Shown here: one piece after another, positions 46,495 to 58,990 of the stretch
Layout: each line of letters begins with the position of its first letter
How positions within the stretch are numbered: position 1 is the stretch's first letter
DNA from: Lantana camara
Lineage: Eukaryota > Streptophyta > Magnoliopsida > Lamiales > Verbenaceae
Direction: 5' to 3'
Length of the DNA: 64,000 nucleotides
Assembly (NCBI GenBank): GCA_037501455.1
Contig: CM074863.1
Span: forward strand, 59,625,501-59,689,500
Made by a program: the position numbers and the translations under genes
Notes under the pieces: model-generated
What the model saw: only the letters and a program-made list of their open reading frames with translations
Database searches by the model: none
What the model was told of the DNA's origin: nothing

Positions 46495-46870
46495 AAGAGA
46501 GACCTTAGGTTCCCTCTTTTTATGTGTTGGAGAGATGTAGGATTCTCTCTATTTATGTGGTAGAAAGATGTTGGAATCTTTCTAAGTTTTGTGCGCGAGA
46601 GATGTTGGATTCTCTTGTATTTAGATATTCAGGGATGCTGGATTCTCTTGAATCTAGGAGTTTGAGGAATGCTGGATTTTCTCAAACTAGAATGTTGGGA
46701 GATGTTGGAATCTGCCCGACTTAGGTTGGGAGACGGGGTTCTCTCAATTATGTGCTTGAGAGACGGGGTTCTCTCTTTTATATTTGCTCGAGAGACGGGG
46801 TTCTCTCTCTTGTGGGTGCTGGGGGACGGGGCTCTCTCTCTTACTTGTTGAGAGATGGGATTCTCTCTTG
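46495..46870 (+). repeat. 12-unit hairpin array in element B
   Basis: Units every 25-40 bp, each with complementary arms around GAT-GYTGG-ATC or GAC-GGG-GTT type loops. Clear examples: TAGAAAGAT with ATCTTTCTA (46561-46584), TTTGAG with CTCAAA (46661-46686), GTTGGG with CCCGAC (46694-46720), and GAGAGA with TCTCTC (46531-46549). The stem sequence changes between units while pairing is kept. Confidence 0.88.
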
Positions 46871-47182
46871 TTTGTTGTGGTTGCGTTACGCGTTGCTCTG
46901 ACTACGGGTTGCAAGTGGCGAGTCTGAGACGACATCGAGGTTGGGTGCAGTTGCAGCTATCCGATCATGGGAATGACCGACCGAGTTCGAAACATCTAAC
47001 GGATCAAGTACTCACACGAACCTCGACGATAAGAAGACATTCTAAAGGAGGTTCAGTGTAGATGACCGGAGTAAGCCTCACCATTAGAGTTATGATCTCA
47101 CGCAAGTTCGGGAGAAGGGTTGGAGCACTACAACTCGAGGATCTACATTTTTTCCAGTGGAACCTGGGGACCAGGTTCTCTT

Positions 47183-47195
47183 AAGGGGGGAAGGT
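47183..47195 (+). promoter_or_regulatory. Polypurine tract of element B
   Basis: AAGGGGGGAAGG before the 3' LTR. Confidence 0.88.
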
Positions 47196-50100
47196 TGTGA
47201 CGCCCCGTTTTCTCGAAGGGCGTTCTTACGACATCAACAAGTAACTCTCTACACTTGTGCGTGTTTAATTTAAGAGTTCTTGAATTATGTAATTTAATGT
47301 AAATCCAATTTAATATGTGTTCATTCGAATTATTCTAAGATTAATTGCCAACTTGATTAATTACAAGTATATTTAACCATAACTATCTAATTTGATTTAA
47401 TTCAAATTTATTCCATGAAATAATTGTCAAGTTGATTTTAAATCCATCAAGTTACTTAACTTGTTTAATTTCGGTTTACTTGAATTACTTGAGATTAATT
47501 GTCAATCATGTGTTTACGAAATGTCGTTAAATTGTACGAAAGGTTTCTAAAATTAAATTGAATTAAACTCTAATTGGTAAATCTATCTCTTTCATTTTAA
47601 TTTGTAAAATTAATTCAGAGCTTGAATGTTTATTCGTAACTTTACCAATTTTATTTACGATTATTTGTACGCGCTATTACTTGCTACGCGATAAGGATAC
47701 CCGGTTGTATATAGCTTGTGCACAAGACACATTTTTCCCAATCCCTTTTCTCTCTCTCTCTCCTCTCTCACTCTCTCTCATTCCCGCGGGTCACTATGCG
47801 CGGCTTCGGTTACGAGCCCATAACTCGATCGTTTCTCGACGGAATTCAACAAACGAATAGTCCATTTCGATTATCTCGGCGAGACCGACGTAAGAGTACC
47901 AATTTCACGGCCTAACGATGAACGGTGGCGGAGTTATGGGCGGATTTCAGTAGCAGCGGCGGAGCTGTCAGACCGCCGCCACTTCGCCGGCATTTCGCGG
48001 CGGTTTCCGGCCACTTCCTTGATGCACGCGCCCCATGCCCAGACAGAGGACTTCCAGGCGCTTCGTTTGACGTTCGAAACGCGGCCATCGGAGTAGCGAA
48101 GGCGCCGCACGCGCCGCCCAAAGCTCGCGGCGGCGGCGCGAGTTACTGTAGCAACGGCGGCAGAAACTTCGGCGGCCAACGGGGGCCTTTTCCGGCCATC
48201 TTTTGGTCTCGGGCTCTTCACGAAAGTTGTTCGGAACGACGAGAACTAGTGACCTGTGATCAGGCGACTCCAGATTCGGTGGTTTGGCGGCGGATCGGCG
48301 GCGGCAAAGTGGCGGTGCAACGGCGGCACTAGCTCCGAGGATTTTTCCGGAAAGCTAGCCTAGGGCTTTCGAAGAGCTCATCATGGGTAAGTCAACACCT
48401 CTTTCGGATCGCATTTTGGTTCACCGGTTTGGAAGTAATTTGAGTTTGAAGATTTAGGGTTTTCGTGTTCTTAGATTTCAGATCTAGGACAATCGGCTTG
48501 GAATTTCCAGAAATTGATCGAGGATTCGGAACGGGCACGAAGACTTCATTCAGGACTGATTTTTCGGGATTTTTCCGGCGACTTTTGACGGCGGCCCGGT
48601 GGCGGCCCGGCCACTTTCCGGCGGCTCCGGTGGCGGCACTCCGGCGAATTTTGGACAGAATGTTCATCTCGTTGTGGTGAGTTCAACGCCACTTTCCGTT
48701 CGTTAATCGGACACTCGGTTTATTTATTACGAATTATTTTGCGTAATTGTGATTATTTGAATTAATTGTTTTAAGTGCAAATAAATTGGTTATTGTTGGT
48801 TTGTTGATCGAGATGTATTCCAATCGTATATGAAAACATGTGTTGAATGGATTGTGATATGTATGAATGTTTCGATTTACAATTTGAATCCCGATGTGAT
48901 GAATTTATGCTATGCGTTTAGATTTGAAGGGGTGTTAGTGTAATATTTAGAAACTAATCTTTTATGTGACTAAATGAACTTGAATGACAATTTAGAAGAA
49001 CGAAGATGTTGTGATTTCTCTATATGGATTTGAGACGTTCTCAATGTTATGTTTGTTGTAAATTGTGTTTCCAATATAAAATTGAGATACATGAAAGATG
49101 TTTGAATAACTTGAGGCTTTATGCATGATAGGAGTTAGAATTGTAATATCTTGATTTACTCTTACTACTTGAAATTGGTATATTATGAATTATGATAAAT
49201 TGATAATTGTCATGCTTGTAAGTAATTAATTCCTAGTTGAATAATTGTATAAACAATTTAAACGAACAATTATGCTTAGTAATCAACTAAGGGGATGCAA
49301 GTGTAATATTTATGAAACTATGAATGTAACTTGAGCTTGTGTACCAAACATGTTGTGAAGTTGTAAAGTATGATCTTAAGTGAATTAAATGCACTCTTTA
49401 TTTGTAACAAGCATGCCATCTACGTACAATAACTTTGTATGTTTATATGATCAAGTTGCTCTTACTTATGCACTTTATAACTCGTCATGAACTTGATACT
49501 TAATTCAAATATTATAATTGAACCCTGTGACATTGGACGATTTAATATGCATTTTGTGAATACATTGATTTCCTAAATTGATCTTGCATCTTTGGATATG
49601 GAATTGCATGATGGTTGCTTGTAAATATGATCTTGTTGAGCATTGATATGCCTTGAATGACCACGACACCTTATCCAAGCACAACATGAACACTTATGCA
49701 TAATCACGATCATGTTGAGCAACGCCGTGCGTCTTGTTTGGTTCATATAGAGTCTAAGTCTGGGTTTTTGTATGTCTTATCACAGAGTTTGGTGGTGCCG
49801 GTGGGCCTGAGGTTTAGAGTGTTTGGCCCTTCACACTCTCAGACTCTACTTTCACGAGGTGAGGTTTAGGATTTTGTATAGTTATGCGACCTATGACCTT
49901 AATATGCTGATTTCAACCCCTGCATGCGAGTATATCTATTATATACGTATGTGTTGGATATGATATGTTTATGACCTTGTGAAACAACTCTGTTTTGGAA
50001 AATTAGATATGAAAGCATATGTAAGCTGTTTCGGAAAGTTAAGTTATGTTATGATTATGTAGCGAGATTGCCATGAAAGTTGGTATATGTTATGTTATGT

Positions 50101-51141
50101 TATGTGGATCCAGGAGCTGGTACGAGTGGAGACCGGCACGGCATAGGGCCGTCGGATAAGCCACTGTGCTAGTTCCATTTGAGATATCATTGCGCGACCT
50201 TAGGGCGATGAGGGAGGCGTGATATCTTGAGCCTTCGGTGTACAGCCGGGGAGGACTCTTGTGGGTTCGCTACCCCTTGAGGGTTTGTATGTATGTTATT
50301 GATGGTTAGGGCCAACGCGTGGCTCTTCCATCATTGGAGTAGAGGATGGATTGATTCTGCTTTATGTTCTGTTCAGTTATGAGGAGTAAAGGTTGGAAGC
50401 CCGTACTCGCCGGGTATATGTTATGAATATATGGGATTTGTGAAACGGGATAGGCTTCTCAAAATGGTTTTCCAAACTTATACTATTTTGGGTATTTCAA
50501 CTGTTTTAGCGTGCAAAACCCTAATCCCGGTTCATGAGTCCACCCTTATGATATGTGTTGTGCTCTATATATATATTGTGGGTGTGCGTTAGCCCCCTCA
50601 CTCAGTCAGTTGACTGACACCTCATTTTATCTTTTAGTTGCAGGTTCTTTTGGCTTGAGCTAGGCGGAAGTGAGTCTTCTGAGTCACACTTGTCAGTCTA
50701 GTAGGTGTTAGGATGCATTTATCGCATACTCTACTTATTTTATGTATTTATGTTTCACATTTGCAGATTATGTTTATGTTTTATTTAGACTTCAACCCGT
50801 GTGGGGTTAGTAAGATAGTATTTGGTTGTTACTAGATATTGATGATATTTATGTTGTTTATTATGTTGGATTATGTATGTCGATATTCGGGATTAGGTAT
50901 CTATGCTAGTTGAACCCGTCACCTGCTTTGCATGTTTTGTTTTAAATGCTTCCGCTATCTATTGTTGTTGGTTTTAATTGCTTCCGCACTCTGAGTTTTT
51001 GTCAAGTTAGATCCGCCTAGCCTAGTGTGTGAGTTGGTCTCCCGTTCGCTCTGATTCGGATTCGGGCATGGATTTCCATTTCATGTTCTGGGTCTGGGTC
51101 ATAGTGCGGGGGATGTGGCATCCTCCGTTTGGGGTGTTACA
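47196..51141 (+). repeat. 3' LTR of element B (3946 bp)
   Basis: Same length as the 5' LTR at a constant offset of 6251 bp and nearly identical in sequence. Confidence 0.95.
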
Positions 51142-54100
51142 GTAGCTGAGCTGATTAGTCAGCTTGTGACTGCTGAAAGCACGATCAAGAAGGACAATAA
51201 GGTTTTGATGGTGAATGCTCCATCTTCCTCTTCTGGGCCTTCTAAAGGTAAGGGCAAGAAAGCCCAAAAGAAGAAGAAGAAACCCCTTAGGCCCACTGGT
51301 GGCATTTCGAAGGGGAAGGCCCAAAAGAAGAAGCGTGATCAGAAAGAGGATGTTTGCTTCCATTGTGGCAAAGCGGGACATTGGAGGAGAAACTGCCCAG
51401 AGTACAAGGCTACTCTAAAGAAAGGTATCTTTCTCGTTGAAGTAAATCTTTCTATTAATTCTAGTTCTTGGGTACTTGATACCGGTTGTGGAACTCATAT
51501 CTGTAATGATGTACAGATGCTAAGTGAAGTCCAACAACTCAAAGAAGGAGAATGTGTCTTGAAGATCGACGATGGCTCAAACGTTGAAGCTCGAGCTTTA
51601 GGCACAATTAGATTAGATTTAGGTAGTTTTGAGTTAGTATTAAATAAAGTCCTTTATGTACCGAGCATTATTCGTAATATAATTTCAGTTCCAATATTAG
51701 ATTGTGAAGGTTATGAAACTTATATTAAGAATGGTAAATACTTTATCAAACGGAACAACTCTTCCGTTCATATCGGTACTCTAAGTAATGGACTTTACCT
51801 AACTCAAAATATCAATATTATGAATATACAACGAGAAACAAAGCGTAAGAGAGATGATAAAGTTTCAGCTCCCTTATGGCACGCTAGATTAGGACACATT
51901 TCCAAAAACAGAATTAGCAAGATAAACACTTTAGGATCATTCTCTGAAAATGATCTCAAAGAGTTAACTTCTTGCGAATCCTGTCTCAAAGGAAAAATGT
52001 CCAAAGTTCCTTTTAAAGGAACTGTGGAACGTGCCACTAAGGTTTTGGATTTGATCCATACTGATGTTTGTGGACCGCTTAGTGTAAGCACTAGAAACAA
52101 TCATCAGTATTTCATAACCTTTACTGATGACTTTAGTCGGTATGGTTATGTATACTTAATGAAGTATAAATCTGAAGCTTTTGAGAAATTCTTAGAATTT
52201 CAAAAGGAGGTTGAGAACCAAACTGGTCACAAGATCAAAGCACTTCGATCTGATCGAGGAGGCGAGTATCTTAGTGAAGAATTCCTTAATCATCTCAAAG
52301 ATAATGGGATTATCTCTCAGTGGACTCCTCCGGGAACTTCTCAGCTTAATGGAGTTTCTGAGAGAAGGAATCGAACCTTACTTGATATGGTTCGCTCCAT
52401 GATGAGTTTCACTGACTTTCCACCTTTTTTCTAGGGTTATGCCCTAGAAAGTGCAGCAAAGATTTTGAATCTAGTTCCCTCTAAGTCAGTCCCTAAAACG
52501 CCCCATGAAATGTGGCATGGTAAAATCCCTAGCTATTCTTACTTAAGAATTTGGGGTTGTCCTGCTTACGTGAAGAGGACAGTGGGAGATAAGTTAGAAT
52601 CTCGTTCTAACTTATGCTACTTTGTAGGTTATCCTAAGGAATCCATAGGATACTACTTCTATGATCAATCTAAGCAAAAGGTGTTTGTTTCCAGAAATGC
52701 CACTTTTCTTGAGGAACCGTTCCTTAAAGAAAAGAAAGGCAAGAACATAGAATTAGAAGAAGTACAAAGTAACCCCACGCCACCCACTGAAGAAACGTCC
52801 CCTACTGATCAACCACAACCAATCACGAATTTCGATACACATGTAAATCCTCCTCTAAGGCGTTCTGAACGTACTCCTAGATAGCCGGAGAGATGGTATG
52901 GATTCTTCCATGAAATCTCTCAAAAGGATAATGATCCTTCAACATATGAGGAGGCACTTTCAGATTCTGACTCTGAACAGTGGATAGAAGCCATGAAATC
53001 CGAAATGGATTCCATGAACTCCAACCAAGTTTGGACCTTGGTAGATTTGCCTGATAGGGTCAAACCCATAGGTTGCAAATGGATCTTTAAGAGAAAGCTT
53101 GGAGTTGATGGAAGCATTGCAGCCTACAAAGCAAGACTGGTTGCAAAAGGATTCACTCAAAGACCCGGCGTGGACTTTGACGAAACCTTTTCACCAGTTG
53201 CAATGCAAAAGTCCATTCGAATCATGCTTGCCATTGCTGCATATTATGACTATGAGATATGGCAAATGGATGTGAAAACTGCCTTTCTCAATGGTGACAT
53301 TGACAAAGACATTTATATGGAGCAACCCATAGGTTTCACATTCAGTGGGAGTGAGCAAAAGGTTTGCAAACTCCAAAGATCAATCTATGGATTGAAACAG
53401 GATTCTAGGAATTGGAACATTCGATTTGATGAATCGGTCAAAGCGTTTGGCTTCATCCAAATTTCGAATGAATTATGTGTGTATAGAAAGGAATTGGAGA
53501 CCTCAGTGCAATTCTTAGTACTTTATGTTGATGACATCCTTCTTATTGGGAATTCGAAGAATGACATGAAAGTGACTAAGTTATGGTTATCGAACCAATT
53601 TGAGATGAAAGATCTTGGTGATGCGTCCTATATCCTTGGAATTAAAATCTATAGAAATAGATCTAGAAGGTTAATAGGACTATCACAGTCGATGTACATT
53701 GGCAAAGTATTGAAGAGATTCAATATGAAGTCAGCAAAGGTTAAGAACCTTCCTATGAGTGTAGGAACATGTCTTTCAAAGAAGATGTGTCCTAAGACTA
53801 ACCTTGAGAAGGAGAGAATGACTCATACACCTTATGCGTCAGCAATAGGTAGCATAATGTATGCAATGTTATGTACTTGACCGGATGTGGCTTATACACT
53901 TAGTGTGACAAGTCGTTTCCAATCTGACCCTGGAGATGGTCACTGGGCTGCCGTGAAGAATATTCTTAAGTACTTGAAAAGTACTAAAGATTTATTCTTA
54001 GTTTACGGAGGTCAGAAAGATCTTACTGTCGAAGGATACTGCGATGCAAGCTTTACATCAGACTTAGATGATTTTAAGTCAATGTCAAGATACATTTTCT

Positions 54101-54513
54101 GCCTAAACGGCGGAGCAGTGAGTTGGAAGAGTTCCAAGCAAACAACCACTGCAGATTCGACCACTGAGGCCGAATACTTAGCTGCAAATGATGCAGCTAA
54201 GGAAGGTGTTTGGATTAGAAACTTCATTCAAGAGTTGAATGTTGTTCCTAGCATGAAAGACCCCATTACTGTGTTTTGTGACAACACTGGGGCGGTTGCT
54301 CAAGCAAGAGAACCAAGATCTCACCAACGGACCAAGCACATTATGAGGAAGTATCACCTAATCCGTGATATTATCAAAAGAGGAGATGTGCAAATTGAGA
54401 GGGTCACATCAGCAGAGAACGGGGCAGATCCACTTACTAAACCCCTTAGTCGAGAAGCTTTCCAAGGTCATCTTCAGAAGATGGGACTTAGAGTAGCTTT
54501 AGAATGGCTTTGA
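51142..54513 (+). pseudogene. copia-2 gag 3' part and pol, with three in-frame stops
   Basis: One continuous frame after element B: a lysine-rich tail, an intact zinc knuckle C-x2-C-x4-H-x4-C (51355-51396), protease D-T-G (from 51478), an integrase zinc-binding domain (HARLGH...CESCLKGK) and D-D-E core (FTDDFSRY, RSDRGGEY, GVSERRNR), reverse transcriptase with KARLVAKGFTQ, DVKTAFLNG and YVDD (from 53524), then RNase H (GYCDASF, STTEAEYLA, KHIMRKYHLIR). It ends at 54513. Stops at 52432 (TAG), 52882 (TAG) and 53878 (TGA) break it, but the frame is otherwise kept and every catalytic motif looks intact. With the 5' gag part the frame spans about 1306 codons, normal for copia. Each stop is one transition from a plausible sense codon. 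Confidence 0.95.
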
Positions 54514-54518
54514 CGGGC

Positions 54519-54529
54519 AAGTGGGAGAT
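54519..54529 (+). promoter_or_regulatory. Polypurine tract of copia-2
   Basis: AAGTGGGAGAT directly before the 3' LTR. Confidence 0.9.
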
Positions 54530-56486
54530 TGTTAGGAATAGTGCCCTAAAAGCCGATTGTATATCCGCTTTGTGCTTTTCCTTATTGTAATCACAGACAA
54601 TCTTTGAATGAAATAACGAATTAAGGCAACACTTCTTTATATGCTCTTGTTTGGTATGCGTTTACTTTAGCTGTGCATGTACGAGAACTCCCCTAATCCT
54701 GATGACTTTATGACTCTACCATTTAGGTGAAATGGTTCATGAAACGAGCCCTATATCACATAAGTCATGATTAGTAAATTACTCCAAGCCGATGAGTCCT
54801 ACAGACAGTGGGAGTGTCAACCTGACTCCTCTAAGGCTTGCTTATGGGATCACGCCCTTAAGAAGGACCACCTTGTTTCATGAAGGTGCAAAGTGTATAG
54901 TTGATACGTGTGTGATACATGAGGGTGCTTACTTTAATAAGTAAGTTCACTAAGGTGCCCCGTGTGAGAACATTCCTAAATGGGAAAGGAAGTTTCTATT
55001 TCAGGAAATGGAAACTTCCAGATTAGGAAATATCTCACGAGTCATTGATGTGATTAATTGATCCTTAGACTTGAGGTTCCTTGTCACTTTATGAGTGAAC
55101 TCTGTAGTCTTAGGTATAAGCTTTAAAGGGTGTCGCCTTAGACAACTGATTCAGGGCTTATGCTGGGGCTGTACAAGTGATTCATGAAAGTGAATGAGAA
55201 TCAAGAAAGGACCTACACTTGCATTTGCAAGGTGATCTCTTATTGTGTAAGTCATTCATATGCCATATGGAGTCCTTGGCCAAGGCAGTAGATCAAGACA
55301 TCAAGAAAAGGGTTTCTTGGATTGAGATCAAATGGATATGAAATGCACTTAGCTTTAAGACCGGATTATTAGGGTTCTAATTATTCCCTTGCCCTAGATC
55401 TTGGTTGAGAGATAGTAAGTAGGAGGATTGTATCTCACATGAATCAATGACTTAAAGGTTCTGTCGAATCCGAACATTCCAATTCAGCTAGGGGTTAAAC
55501 ACATGTTGCTAGACTATGGTCGTTTAATCTGTGGACTGATTAATTAATTAGTGAATTAATTAATTAGGGTCACTGTTAATTGAATTGAGAACCTAGAGGG
55601 TCACACACAACAACTTGGTTACATGAGTTGAGGCTTTAAAATGATTAAACGAGTTAATCGGGCCAAGAGGGTTCCACAGGTGTGAAATCACACGTGTGGC
55701 TCACGTGAGTGACACGTGTCATTGTGACACGTGTCACACACGTGTGAATATATATATATTATATATATATGTATTAAATAATTAAATGTGTTAATTATTT
55801 AATAGACTTTGGTTTAATTTTGAATTAAAAAGAAAGTCTTATTTTGGAGAAAATAATCTAGTTAATTAATTACGAATTAATTAATTAGATAAAAATAAGT
55901 TATTTATTTTATAATAAATAAAGTATAAAATTATCCAAAAATAGTTTGGATATTTTTAGCTCTCTTAAAAGTTGACTTGAATTAGAATTCAAAGTTAAAG
56001 TTGGAAAATACTTGATGATCAAGTAATAGGAGAGAGAGGAACCAAATCCTTGTCCAACAAGGAATAGGTTCGGCCGTCCCTCTCCCTTTCCTATATATAG
56101 GGGAGCTCATGCTCCCCTTTAGAGCTAATTGGCAATTCTTTTGGTTCATGTGTTGAACACCTTCCTTTCTCCAAGATCAAATAAACCCTAGGTTAAGCCT
56201 AAACACTAACTAGAGAACTATCATCCTTACTAGTTAGATTGTGATCAAGTTGGTGGACTTTCTCTAGAGACTTCAAGTTAGAAGTTTGAAGATTCGAGCT
56301 TTACCAAGGAGAGGGAATCAAGCCGCGAGAAGAGCGTTCTTGGGTGGCTTGAAACGCTTCAAGAAAGAATAAAAGAAAAGTAAGTTTTCTATCTCTACGA
56401 ATTTGGTTACACGATTGCGAGTCCAAGGTCCTTTTGTTGGGAAAATTTTTTAAATTCCGCTGCTTTCTGATTCGTGTTTTCCAACA
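54530..56486 (+). repeat. 3' LTR of copia-2
   Basis: 1957 bp at a constant offset of 18,397 from the 5' LTR, with the G-box cluster at 55689-55746 and TATA near 56092. Scattered substitutions, five of them in the first ~180 bp. Confidence 0.95.
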
Positions 56487-56587
56487 GATTTGCTGCTTCT
56501 TTTCATGCCTTAACATGTCTACTTGAGTTGGTATTTGATTGGTATGAGAAGCAGGGCTGAACTTACCTCTTTTCGAGGCTGAAATTG

Positions 56588-56715
56588 TCTCCCCGGGCGG
56601 GGAGAATTTGTTCATGGAAAGTGCCCGGCCGGGTACTTTCTATGCAAAAACTTTCTGCATCAAATGTACCCGGGAGGGTACCTTTGTGCACAAAATCTCC
56701 CCCGGGTGGGGAGAT
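56588..56715 (+). repeat. Cluster of short hairpins in LTR S3
   Basis: TCTCCCC (56588-56594) with GGGGAGA (56599-56605), AAAGT..CCCG with CGGG..ACTTT (about 56618-56639), GTACCC with GGGTAC (about 56665-56681), and ATCTCCCC (56695-56702) with GGGGAGAT (56708-56715). Confidence 0.85.
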
Positions 56716-58554
56716 GGGGTGATGATCATGTAGCACCCCGAAGGTACCACAACCCCGCACCGTCATACCTCTCGAGTGACTAGGAGCCTAGCACCCAAAA
56801 GGCATGCCGACGAACGAACTATACATTATAGGATCAGAGTACTAAAAGAAAACATTGCAGCAGAAATATGGGCAATTTAAAACTTTTGAAAACAATAACA
56901 AGGATACAAGAGACTAAGCTGATTAAGACCTAACAAAACAATACGATAACAACAAGTGAGTGGAATTTAAGATGGTTCAAAAGAACCTGACCGAAAGAGT
57001 ACAACAGAAGATTTCCTATGCTTCAAGGTACCAACCAACCAGCAAATGCAGAACCTGAAACCATGAGGTTAGAAAATGGGGTAGAGGTATTAGTCAAAGG
57101 GACTAAGTGAGGCATAACTTTGGAATCATATAAATACTTAAAACTTTAAACTTTTCAGAAAAGGTTTTACTTCAAAACGGTACTTTAATACTGAATTTCA
57201 AAACTTTACTTCAACACTTTATTTCAGAACGGAACTTCAAAACATTACTTTAGAACAGGATTTTCAAGAAAGCACACACATGCGCACACATCAGAGTTTC
57301 CGGTTCATATATACTTTACAAAACGGGAATAAGGTATTGGGTATATTTTTCAAAATATGAACCAGTCTTTAAAAACAGAATTTGCCCGCAAGCTAGGCGT
57401 TCTCCAACCTTTACTCCCAAAAATATTAACAGAGTTGGTATCGAGACCGGTTAGGATCCCGATACCCATAATCACATGCACCATCCTTCTTCCTCCAGTT
57501 GTCGCGCCCAGGGAGCTACCCCGCGGTGATGTAAACAGGAATGGGAGGAATTACATCCGCCTCTCCCGACCTTCGATGTGGAATAACCAACCTCCGATTA
57601 AACCATCATCAAGGTCTGTACGACGGCCAGTATCATAGTAACCATTGGCGTACGCCTCCCGGTCTACTACTCAACCATACCGTCAGGGCCCAACAAGACA
57701 GTATATCCAAAGCTTGCATTGTCCAAATTTCAGAAGTGCATAAAGCACACAAAATCCAGAAACTAAACGTTGATCAGAACAGAACTCTAAAATATTACTC
57801 ATTGCTCGTTAATCAAAACGGTACAACTTTAAACAAATGGAATATCAGAAAACATTATCTTTAAACAAAACAGAGTATATTTAAAATGAAACAGTACCCT
57901 AAGAAGGGAAACGTTTATATTTGAAAACAAGGATCTTTAAAACCTTTAGGGATTGTTTTCAAACGTTTTGCATACATACATATTTTCATGGTTCCAGTTG
58001 AAAATAGATTTAAACCTCACCTACAGAAAATGGTATTATGCAATAATACCGGAGCCTCAGTATATCCAAACTTCACCTGTAAGTGGTGAATAACTATAAG
58101 TTTCTATCCTCAAACCATATAATCACTAAAGCACGTTCAAACCACCTCAAAACATTCAATAGCACATAATGATATCATATGATCAGGACAAAACTTTATC
58201 GAAGCATGTCATAACATGTAACGAAATCTCATGGTAAAAATATGATAATCATTAATATCATAATACATCATGAAAGCATGATCGAGTTCAAGTAATAAAT
58301 CACATAATTGATAAGAAAGAACATTGCTCAAGAAGGATCACCCTTATCAGAAAAAGAATTCAGGTAAATGATTAATCTTACACGAAAGATTATAACGTAA
58401 AATCAAATATCACGCTTAGGATTCTGAAACAACTTCAATTGAGTAAGAGTCTGGTTTGAAAAGCTTAATTTTGATTCCCGATTTTGAAAATTTGTGAAGA
58501 AGGTTTACGCCGTTGAATCCGTCTCGTCAAAATGAGTTTATAGGTGAAATTCAA

Positions 58555-58680
58555 AGTTGGCCAAAAGTCAACTCGGAAAGCCAACTGAAAAAGTCAACTG
58601 AAAAGGTCAACTCGGAAGTCAATTGAAAAAGTCAACGCCGAAAAATTCAACGCTGGAAAGTCAACGGCCAAAATTACTAT
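58555..58680. repeat. GTCAAC-rich short tandem array
   Basis: About seven degenerate units of roughly 15-20 bp built on AAGTCAACTGAAA / AAGTCAACTCGGAA within S4. Confidence 0.7.
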
Positions 58681-58686
58681 TCCGGT

Positions 58687-58990
58687 CAAAGTTACTGTTC
58701 ACGTATACGGTATTTGTACGAAGGTACATATAGTATTAATACAAAAATACGTTTGGTACTTATACGGAAATACTTTAAGTATTTATACTAAAATACATTT
58801 GGTATTTGTATAAAATACATGTATTTATATAGAAATACATTTGAGATTCATACGGAAGTACATACGTATTTGTACAAAAATACATTTGATATTTATACAA
58901 AAATACATATAGTATTTATACAAAATTACTTGGTATTTATATAAAATATATATACCGTACCTATACGAAAAGACATTTGGTATTTATATA
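58687..58990. repeat. Degenerate minisatellite of near-palindromic units
   Basis: About 12-13 units of 19-24 bp with core GTATTTATACAAAAATAC, whose ends (GTATTT/AAATAC) are inverted complements of each other. Units vary in the middle (TATACGG, TGTACAA, TATATAG). Confidence 0.8.

Larger units (their letters stand above)
44891..47195 (+). other. Internal noncoding domain of element B
   Basis: No retroelement protein motif in any frame. It contains the primer-binding site, about 1.6 kb of AT-rich sequence conserved with element A, the hairpin array and a polypurine tract. Short frames are not credible genes. Confidence 0.85.
40945..51141 (+). mobile_element. Complete LARD retrotransposon, element B
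   Basis: LTRs 40945-44890 and 47196-51141 (both 3946 bp) around a 2305-bp noncoding domain, with duplication GTAGC (40940-40944 and 51142-51146) and TG...CA termini. Primer-binding site at 44899, purine tract at 47183. It is the same family as element A (matching termini, hairpin array and GC-rich LTR block) but in the opposite orientation. The LTRs appear almost identical (one substitution noticed, 42878 versus 49129), indicating a recent insertion. No gag or pol, so mobilised in trans by an element not in this window. Confidence 0.95.
36133..56486 (+). mobile_element. Ty1/copia retrotransposon (copia-2), interrupted by LARD B
   Basis: LTRs at 36133-38089 and 54530-56486 (both 1957 bp), duplication GATTT (36128-36132 and 56487-56491), initiator-Met primer site and a purine tract. 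A leader of about 2.3 kb separates the 5' LTR from gag. Without element B (10.2 kb at 40945-51141) it would be about 10.15 kb, and the gag-pol frame is continuous across that insertion. It carries three premature stops. LTR divergence is roughly 1% by eye, so it is older than element B. Confidence 0.95.

Noticed and set aside
51115..51141. Possible start of the pol frame at 51115
   Set aside because: This is the end of element B's LTR; genuine copia coding sequence resumes at 51142-51147 with no start codon of its own.
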